Positions 33,401 through 37,884 of a DNA stretch of 37,884 nucleotides are shown here, piece after piece (the first letter of the stretch is position 1; each line of letters opens with the position of its first letter). The position numbers and the translations under genes are program-made. Origin of the DNA: RGIG4608 sp045637205 (GTDB lineage Bacteria > Bacillota > Clostridia > Oscillospirales > CAG-272); assembly GCA_045637205.1 (NCBI GenBank), contig JAZTYY010000010.1, positions 1-37,884 on the forward strand, in the 5' to 3' direction. The notes under the pieces are model-generated. The model was given only the letters and a program-made list of their open reading frames with translations. It did no database searches and was not told where the DNA came from.

Positions 33401-34580
33401 AGTTGCTGATTATACAGTTGATGCTTCTGCTGTTGATATGAGTGTTGCAGGATCTTATGACCTTGTTATCTCATACGCAGGTCAAACAATTACACTTAAG
33501 GTTAATGTTGAAGACCCTAATGCAGGCCCCGAATTTACTGAAGAAACAGTTCTTGATTTCTCAACTCCCGAAGGACTTGAGGCGGTTCAGAACAACCCCA
33601 AGGTAACAATGACAGGTAGCATCAGACACAATGGTGGTGAAATTCAGATTGAAGGTACAATCTCCTTCTACGTAAAAGCGGGAACAGTGGTTTATATTGA
33701 ACCATACAATAATTCCAGCTACGTTGCTTATACTGTAGGTGATGGAACTGAAGGCGAAGATGATCTTATAGTTTATAACGAAGAAATGGCATTTTTCGTT
33801 GATGAGGATGGCTTGTTTGTTTATACAGGTCTTGCTAATAACTACCTCGTAAACATTACAATTATTCCTACCGTTAAAGACGGTACATATGTATTTGGTG
33901 GTAAGCAGATGGATGGCGACGTTGTCGGTATTCTTTCCAGCACAAATAATATCACTCTTAACGGAACTTGGAAGACACATAGCGGCGGTGCACAGCTCGG
34001 TGAAGATTCCGTAATGTTATTTAGTGTATCTCCTTACACAACAGTAGTGATTAAGGGTTATGACACAAGCTACGGTAAGCTTGACGTTTATGTAGACGAC
34101 ATTCAAATCGATATGGACGAAAATGCTTGTTATGTATTTACAACAGGTGCGAAAGCCTCTTATGTAGTGCTTTCTGCTTCAAACGTAGGAACTGATGAAG
34201 CTCCCGATTGGAGCAAGTCATATATTACATACATGACCATTCAATCTATTGATTTTATTGAAGAAAGCACAACAATTAATTTTGGTTCTTCCGGTAACTA
34301 TATTGATATTCTTGATATGTCAGCGGCAAGCGTTAGAGATAACGGTGGCAACAACTCCCAAGTTTCTGCAGGATCTATCTCCTTTGCAGTAAGAGCAGGT
34401 GCTAAGGTTACTATTAACGGTTACCCCGGTTACACATCATATACATTTAGTGATGGTACATCAACAAGTGAAGAAATTACAGGTGAATTGTATGAATACG
34501 TTGCAGTAAATGATTGCATCATTACAATCACTGCTGTAAACAAAAACAATTATTTCTACAGCTTTGATATCGCTTATTAA
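30456..34580 (+). CDS. Large lipoprotein pectin methylesterase (CE8) with Ig-like and beta-sandwich repeats
   Basis: 1374 residues. Lipobox TLASC puts the lipidated Cys at 21. Residues about 29-132 hold four acidic Cys repeats of the DEDGDxKCDxCG type. Two Ig-like (Big_3) domains follow (about 275-455). The beta-helix CE8 domain (about 460-790) has GYYNE (510-514), GIQDTL (Gln618-Asp619), YTDFIFG (Asp640) and AIGRPW (Arg712), so the catalytic Asp pair and Arg are present; the Gln of the usual QA-x-AL segment seems replaced by Arg596. The C-terminus has four similar beta-sandwich repeats (about 805-950, 1029-1135, 1142-1265, 1265-1374) with one more Ig-like unit (about 949-1015), probably carbohydrate-binding. 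Would demethylate pectin at the cell surface. Start ATG 30456 from AGGAAAGGA. Confidence 0.92.
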   Translation: MKKYLALFIIACMLMMTLASCGLWGWGGKPCTDHIDADGNYICDKCEAELEKPDCSFGHKDEDGDDKCDVCGESMFINIPDCGQQKDEDGDGKCDICGADIRDPQPPACEEHKDEDGDYKCDACGEVLFEEVKYSLNISDIEAGVRSADDINGKFTIISGTEVRNRTKTYEGVEYNKSIKIGGNAHKVVVSVPGTGTLRFIIQNGSSGVDMQYTKVIAPDGTAHDIEFVAGAESNPLVMIELEVTEGNWTIARGKNGGTQDIFYLELECVVAVAEESGFELVSDGKTEFLVGEALDTTDVRLNATFANGKTDNLPLENVSIDTSLVNMGQSGTYPVTITYKDYEPITYYVDIYAPESIELGFDAIEKLASNSAAGNGVYFNHSFKEVYMVGEEFDSAGLSVIVVARCGDKTLEFKVDDYTISGFDSSYEDFNKLTISAFGVEAEVTVAITNTQPTPNEEGVYQLLVDPAYLGLPGVLSGPYHVFQTIQGALDYAAHIENGAVKELYIAPGYYNEKLEITIPNLKIIGMGEKPEDVVVEWDSLYGLVDAGGFVHTTDSTATVAIRESAVNCIIENVTISNYWNSQERMDAAGLAIERGLALLVQADRFIMKDSRLLGIQDTLELFTGRQYFENVFISGYTDFIFGTNNTTYFKNCTVHVIDTIKDDQGTAGYITAFKGSNKGESDAITYGAIFDECKFTADEGVTLGCTAIGRPWGVYAAVAVMNSELGGHISTAGFTGAKNERYVSMTGKPTDATVQYVEYNNTGAGAIAEAVAGMRMLTAEEAAMYADFAVIFGTTNRNVKYLDPWDPDSEEVVVDDRTYYYFNGTTGTSGTSYTYDQSLQGTTGSIGDIAIDATAGKVVARGSDTQMNQGAKLTFSVEAGTLVTVISYPGYGYYTINGIAHNANDTFSVYFAEATEVVIEATGTAYLYQIIIDPNSDAPEAPELQQVKVSGATLDYKVGDTLSLEGLVVKAHYSDYSIVTVADYTVDASAVDMSVAGSYDLVISYAGQTITLKVNVEDPNAGPEFTEETVLDFSTPEGLEAVQNNPKVTMTGSIRHNGGEIQIEGTISFYVKAGTVVYIEPYNNSSYVAYTVGDGTEGEDDLIVYNEEMAFFVDEDGLFVYTGLANNYLVNITIIPTVKDGTYVFGGKQMDGDVVGILSSTNNITLNGTWKTHSGGAQLGEDSVMLFSVSPYTTVVIKGYDTSYGKLDVYVDDIQIDMDENACYVFTTGAKASYVVLSASNVGTDEAPDWSKSYITYMTIQSIDFIEESTTINFGSSGNYIDILDMSAASVRDNGGNNSQVSAGSISFAVRAGAKVTINGYPGYTSYTFSDGTSTSEEITGELYEYVAVNDCIITITAVNKNNYFYSFDIAY

Positions 34581-34597
34581 TACAAACAAATAAAATT

Positions 34598-34627
34598 AGC
34601 CCCTCGGATTTGTCCGAGGGGCTTTTT
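34598..34627. terminator. Bidirectional terminator, pectinesterase (+) and uracil permease (-)
   Basis: AGCCCCTCGGA-TTTG-TCCGAGGGGCT, perfect 11-bp stem followed by TTTT, between convergent genes. Confidence 0.92.
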
Positions 34628-34641
34628 GTATTAGCTTTTAA

Positions 34642-36018
34642 TTATTTGCTTTTCTTGAGATTTACAAGAACGTTTGTGATGATACCAAGGATGAGTGCGC
34701 AAGCGATGCTTGTGATTGTAACCTTGCCAATGGACATTGCTGTGCCGCCGATACCTGTAATAAGGATAACTGCTGTTGTGAAGAGGTTTGCATTGTTTTC
34801 AAGGTCAACCTTCTGAATCATCTTAAGACCGGATACTGCGATGAAGCCGTAAAGTGTGATGCAAACACCACCCATTACGCATCCGGGAATTGAAGAGAGG
34901 AATGCTACGAAGGGAGAGAGGAATGAAATTGCAATTGCCATAACAGCTGTGATTGTGATTGTTGCAACTGATGCGTTCTTTGTAATAGCTACGCAACCAA
35001 CGCTTTCACCGTATGTTGTATTGGGGCAACCACCGAAGAATGCGCCTGCCATTGAACCAACACCGTCACCAAGGAGTGTTCTGTGGAGGCCGGGCTCTTC
35101 AAGAAGATCCTTTTCGATGATGGATGAGAGGTTCTTGTGGTCAGCGATGTGCTCAGCGAATACTACGAATGCAACGGGAATGTAAGCAACTGCTACTGTT
35201 GCAACGTATGACCATTCAAAGTGTTCCAAGCCCTTAATTGCCTTAAGGAATGAGAATTCAGGAACTGAGAAGAATGTATTGATTGTTACTCCGTCAGCAA
35301 CGAGTGCCTTGAAGGGAGCAAAGTTGATAATCATAAGATCAGCATTGTTTGTTACGTGACCGATAATTGTGAAAATAAGTGCTGTGCCATATCCTGCAAG
35401 TATACCGAAAATGAAGGGGAAGAGCTTACCAATCTTTTTGCCGTATGTTGAGCAAAGGATAACTGTAAAGAGAGTAACCATTGCACAGATGAATGAAACC
35501 CAAATATTAGTTGTCATAATGAAGCCGTTGCCGTCATGAGGACCGTAAGAGAATACGTCCTTTACTGCTGCGCCGGCAAGTGAAAGACCGATAAGAGCAA
35601 CTGTAGGACCAATTACAACGGGAGGCATAAGCTTGTTAATCCAGTTTACACCTACGAACTTAACGAGAATGGAAAGGATTACGTAAACAAGACCTGCCAT
35701 AGCTGCACCAAGGATAAGACCGAAGTATCCGAGAAGGCCGTTAGCTGTTGCGCCTGCAAATGCAGCTACCATTGAACCGATAAATGCAAAGGATGAGCCA
35801 AGGAACACAGGACTCTTAAACTTTGTGAAAAGCTGATATACAAGTGTACCAACACCTGCACCAAAAAGTGCGGCAGAAGCGGACATTCCGTTACCAACGA
35901 TTGCAGGAACTGCGATTGTTGCAGCCATGATTGCAAGGAGCTGCTGGAATGCGAACAAGATTGTTCTGAGGTAACCAATTTGCTTTGGTTTAGCGTCAAT
36001 GTTGTAGATAAGTTTCAT
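34642..36018 (-). CDS. uraA: Uracil permease (NCS2/UraA family)
   Basis: A 458-residue transporter with about 14 membrane helices. NCS2 signatures: VVFAEHIADHKNLSSI (helix 8 region with the substrate Glu) and GGCPNTTYGESVG (helix 10 region), both in the uracil-type form. It imports uracil by proton symport in UraA-type homologues. AGGAGG precedes the ATG. A leader peptide and an intrinsic terminator lie between its promoter and the start codon, pointing to transcription attenuation by pyrimidine level. Confidence 0.94.
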   Translation of the reverse strand: MKLIYNIDAKPKQIGYLRTILFAFQQLLAIMAATIAVPAIVGNGMSASAALFGAGVGTLVYQLFTKFKSPVFLGSSFAFIGSMVAAFAGATANGLLGYFGLILGAAMAGLVYVILSILVKFVGVNWINKLMPPVVIGPTVALIGLSLAGAAVKDVFSYGPHDGNGFIMTTNIWVSFICAMVTLFTVILCSTYGKKIGKLFPFIFGILAGYGTALIFTIIGHVTNNADLMIINFAPFKALVADGVTINTFFSVPEFSFLKAIKGLEHFEWSYVATVAVAYIPVAFVVFAEHIADHKNLSSIIEKDLLEEPGLHRTLLGDGVGSMAGAFFGGCPNTTYGESVGCVAITKNASVATITITAVMAIAISFLSPFVAFLSSIPGCVMGGVCITLYGFIAVSGLKMIQKVDLENNANLFTTAVILITGIGGTAMSIGKVTITSIACALILGIITNVLVNLKKSK

Positions 36019-36062
36019 TAAACTTTCCTCCTAAATATTTATTATAATTTTATTTTGACCAT

Positions 36063-36089
36063 AAAAAAAGCTGATGAAAAATCATCAGC
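36063..36089 (-). terminator. Attenuator terminator in the uraA leader
   Basis: Minus strand: GCTGATGA-TTTT-TCATCAGC (36089-36070) followed by seven T residues (36069-36063), 45 nt before the uraA ATG and 7 nt after the leader-peptide stop. No other gene lies between promoter and hairpin. Confidence 0.9.
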
Positions 36090-36095
36090 AATAAA

Positions 36096-36176
36096 TCAAA
36101 TATTAAATGAAAAGGCAAAAAGGGAATAGGACACCACGGCAACGAATTTTTTGTTTGATACACCGAAATTAAACAT
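36096..36176 (-). CDS. Putative 26-residue leader peptide of uraA
   Basis: ATG at 36176, preceded by AAAGGTGG with 8-nt spacing, reads MFNFGVSNKKFVAVVSYSLF and continues AFSFNI to a TGA at 36098-36096, 7 nt from the attenuator. The second half is encoded by T-rich codons (CTTTTTGCCTTTTCATTT), giving a U-rich transcript stretch where RNA polymerase would pause when UTP is low. This is the layout of the E. coli pyrBI leader, where a ribosome closely following the polymerase prevents the terminator from forming. The position, SD and stop are seen; the mechanism is inferred. Confidence 0.65.
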   Translation of the reverse strand: MFNFGVSNKKFVAVVSYSLFAFSFNI

Positions 36177-36210
36177 TGCTAAGTCCACCTTTCTTTTCAC
36201 ACTGAGAGAG

Positions 36211-36239
36211 ATTATATCACAAAGAATATTAAATGTCAA
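36211..36239 (-). promoter_or_regulatory. Promoter of uraA
   Basis: Minus strand: perfect TTGACA (36239-36234), 17-nt spacer, TATAAT (36216-36211). The start site would be about 28 nt before the leader-peptide ATG. The 36019-36507 gap holds this leader, this promoter and the divergent SPFH promoter; the A/T-rich middle (36240-36410) shows nothing else I can support. Confidence 0.92.
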
Positions 36240-36415
36240 TAGTGTTTTTGACAAAATTTTAAATAAAAATAGATAAAAATGATGTCAATTTTGCTCTATT
36301 TTGCACTTTGTGTCAAAATAGGAGGTTTTATTTTGCATTTTTTACCCTTTTATTTTTGCATAGCGTGGTATATAATATAAATACAAAGCAAAGGTACTTG
36401 GCTTATATAAAAATA

Positions 36416-36444
36416 TTGACACTGTATAAAAAATGTGTTAAAAT
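36416..36444 (+). promoter_or_regulatory. Promoter of the SPFH gene
   Basis: TTGACA (36416-36421), 17-nt spacer, TAAAAT (36439-36444), 63 nt before the ATG. Confidence 0.82.
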
Positions 36445-36507
36445 TAATTAAGTGTAAATCGAATATCATTCGTTTACATAGAAAACTATTTTTGAAGGAG
36501 AAAAATT

Positions 36508-37461
36508 ATGTTAGAAATCATTTTAGGTGTAATTGGTTTAATCGTTTTGATTATATTAATTGCTTGTATTAAGGTTGTTCCTCACACAGAGTCATATGTG
36601 GTTGAACGTCTTGGTAAATTCCACACTGTTTGGACAGCAGGTCTTCACTTCCTTGCCCCCTTGGGCATTGACAAGGTTGTTACACGCGCAACAACAAAGG
36701 AAAAGGTGCTTGACACACCTCCTCAGTCCGTTATTACAAGTGATAACGTACCTCTTACAATCGATGCGGTTGTTTATCACAAAACATTTGATCCCAAGCT
36801 TTATGCTTACGGTGCAGCTAATCCCGTTGAGGCACTTGCCAACCTCACTACAACAACTCTTCGTAACATTGTTGGTGAGCTTACACTCGACGAATCTCTC
36901 ACATCCCGTGACTCAATTAATGCAAAGATGACAGAAAACCTCGACAGAGCAACTGACGAATGGGGTATTCGTGTAACTCGTGTTGAAATTAGAAACATCA
37001 CTCCCTTCGCTGATATCCGTGAATCCATGGAAAAGCAGATGAAGGCAGAAAGAGCAAGACGTGAAACATTGCTTGAGGCTGAAGGTCACAAGCAGGCTGT
37101 TATTACTCGTGCTGAGGGTGATAAGCAGGCTATGATTCTTGCTGCTGAGGGTGAAAGAGACGCTCGCATTGCTCGTGCTGAAGGTGAAGCTAAGGCAGTT
37201 CTTCTTCAAAAGCAGGCTGAGGCTGACGGTCTTCGTGCTATTATGCAGGCTTGTCCCACACCCGAGGTTATTGAGCTTAAGAGATATGAAGCTCTTGTTG
37301 AAATGGCTAACGGTACAGCCTCCAAGCTCATCGTTCCTACCGATACAGTTGAAATGGTGAAGAAGAATGCAATCTTTACCGAAACAACAGGCCTTGGTGA
37401 TGACACACCTGCTGCTGAAAAGCCCAAAAAATCTGCTAAAAAGGACGTTTGCTGCAACTAA
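36508..37461 (+). CDS. SPFH/Band 7 (stomatin-like, paraslipin) membrane protein
   Basis: A 317-residue protein with an N-terminal membrane helix (about 2-24), an SPFH domain (VVPHTESYVVERLGKFH through GIRVTRVEIRNI) and a helical Glu/Ala-rich region with repeated AEG-x(3)-A units (about 175-245) that forms coiled coils in homologues. The tail is Lys-rich and ends DVCCN. Stomatin-like proteins scaffold membrane microdomains. Many are encoded beside an NfeD protein, but no nfeD is here; the next gene is a DUF6440 protein 14 nt away. GAAGGAG precedes the ATG. Confidence 0.93.
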   Translation: MLEIILGVIGLIVLIILIACIKVVPHTESYVVERLGKFHTVWTAGLHFLAPLGIDKVVTRATTKEKVLDTPPQSVITSDNVPLTIDAVVYHKTFDPKLYAYGAANPVEALANLTTTTLRNIVGELTLDESLTSRDSINAKMTENLDRATDEWGIRVTRVEIRNITPFADIRESMEKQMKAERARRETLLEAEGHKQAVITRAEGDKQAMILAAEGERDARIARAEGEAKAVLLQKQAEADGLRAIMQACPTPEVIELKRYEALVEMANGTASKLIVPTDTVEMVKKNAIFTETTGLGDDTPAAEKPKKSAKKDVCCN

Positions 37462-37475
37462 TTTGAGGTGAACTT

Positions 37476-37664
37476 ATGGCAGATAATAACAATAGATTTA
37501 TAAAAACATACAAGGAAGGCGCTTTTGGTGGCAACGGATTTGAAATTTGGGTTGACACACAAACCGGTGTTAACTATGTGTGGCGTGAAAGCGGCTATGC
37601 AGGCGGCTTGACTGTTTTGCTTGACCGAGAGGGAAAGCCCGTAATTACAACAGTTGAAAAATAA
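37476..37664 (+). CDS. DUF6440 family small protein
   Basis: A 62-residue soluble protein with the pattern FEIWVDTQTGVNYVWRES followed by GGLTVLLDREGKPV, which I recognise as DUF6440 (unknown function). TTGAGGTG precedes the ATG; it is in an operon with the SPFH gene and followed by a terminator. Confidence 0.85.
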   Translation: MADNNNRFIKTYKEGAFGGNGFEIWVDTQTGVNYVWRESGYAGGLTVLLDREGKPVITTVEK

Positions 37665-37673
37665 ATAAAAATC

Positions 37674-37703
37674 AAGGGAGCTTGAAAAAAAGCTCCCTTT
37701 TGT
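37674..37703 (+). terminator. Terminator after the DUF6440 gene
   Basis: AAGGGAGCT (37674-37682) pairs with AGCTCCCTT (37691-37699), followed by TTGTTGT. Confidence 0.85.
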
Positions 37704-37748
37704 TGTATTCAAATTTTGATTTGTCTATTAGTTACTTTTATTGAACAA

Positions 37749-37775
37749 CGGGTCGTCGGGGACGCCGACCCCTAC
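37749..37775 (-). repeat. REP-like palindrome
   Basis: GGGTCG/CGACCC stem with CTAC foot on the plus strand, identical to the copy at 29378-29404. No gene lies between 37664 and the right edge. Confidence 0.87.
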
Positions 37776-37859
37776 GGTTTGCAAATTAATTTTTTTCACA
37801 TTTTAGCCGTTTCGATAGCTAAATGTCTGTAATTTTATTATAAAATAATTACAATCATT

Positions 37860-37884
37860 GTAGGGGTCGGCGTCCCCGACGACC
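37860..37884 (+). repeat. REP-like palindrome, cut by the window edge
   Basis: GTAG foot followed by GGGTCGGCGTCCCCGACGACC, the exact inverse of the copy at 37749-37775, which lies 84 nt away with feet facing inward. Confidence 0.85.

Noticed and set aside
36063..36239. PyrR-binding attenuator
   Set aside because: No conserved PyrR anti-antiterminator loop could be found in the leader; a leader peptide with a U-rich stretch is seen instead.
36319..36379. Mini reading frame after AGGAGG with a TTG start
   Set aside because: Fifteen hydrophobic codons in A/T-rich DNA, no ATG and no promoter at a proper distance; chance is likely.

Overview
The window reads as a chromosomal segment of an uncultured, low-GC, anaerobic gut- or rumen-type Clostridia (Firmicutes). 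The evidence is a SCIFF ranthipeptide with its radical-SAM maturase (a Clostridia hallmark), an rnfCDGEAB operon in the clostridial gene order, an NfnAB-type bifurcating transhydrogenase, strong AGGAGG-type ribosome binding sites, and very regular TTGACA-17-TATAAT promoters. No tRNA, rRNA, CRISPR array, IS element or prophage was seen.

Layout. 1-5935: two tandem paralogous giant surface proteins (the first cut by the left edge). Each has a long helical stalk, a degenerate SGNH-like domain, Cys-pair modules and a C-terminal membrane anchor; the second also has an intact N-terminal SGNH/GDSL domain. 6094-9001: SCIFF precursor, its maturase, and an Orn/Lys/Arg decarboxylase-family PLP enzyme. 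9031-15735 (minus strand): a DHHW/AlgX-like protein, a VanY-fold protein that has lost key catalytic residues, pnp and rpsO, a half-size TauE protein and a GT2 glycosyltransferase. 15830-16030: an array of eight short hairpins. 16106-17033: a NUDIX hydrolase and a REP-associated tyrosine transposase (RAYT). 17071-19300 (minus): nfnB and nfnA. 19543-19872 (minus): DUF1622 membrane protein. 20123-25636: rnfCDGEAB. 25756-29088: NusG-domain-II protein, Gx-transporter/Hpre_diP_synt_I protein, a tandem FMN_bind-like anchored protein and the flavin transferase ApbE. 29540-30154 (minus): udk. 30456-34580: a 1374-residue lipoprotein pectinesterase. 34642-36018 (minus): uracil permease behind a leader peptide and attenuator. 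36508-37664: SPFH/stomatin-like protein and DUF6440 protein.

How it works together. Rnf and Nfn connect ferredoxin, NADH, NADPH and the membrane ion gradient. ApbE would attach FMN to RnfG and RnfD. The genes between Rnf and ApbE look like an extra flavin-based electron-transfer branch ending in an outward-facing two-domain protein whose domains resemble FMN_bind repeats. This branch is the best candidate in the window for an under-described system. RnfG itself is double length with two FMN-binding domains.

A second theme is RAYT/REP. Seven copies of a GTAG-footed imperfect palindrome occur in the window, and two of them lie inside the RAYT coding sequence in frame. A third is RNA control: a probable pyrBI-style attenuator with a 26-codon leader peptide before the uracil permease, a long hairpin between rpsO and pnp, and a structured 5' leader before the large SGNH gene. 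All functional calls come from reading motifs by eye; no database search was possible.
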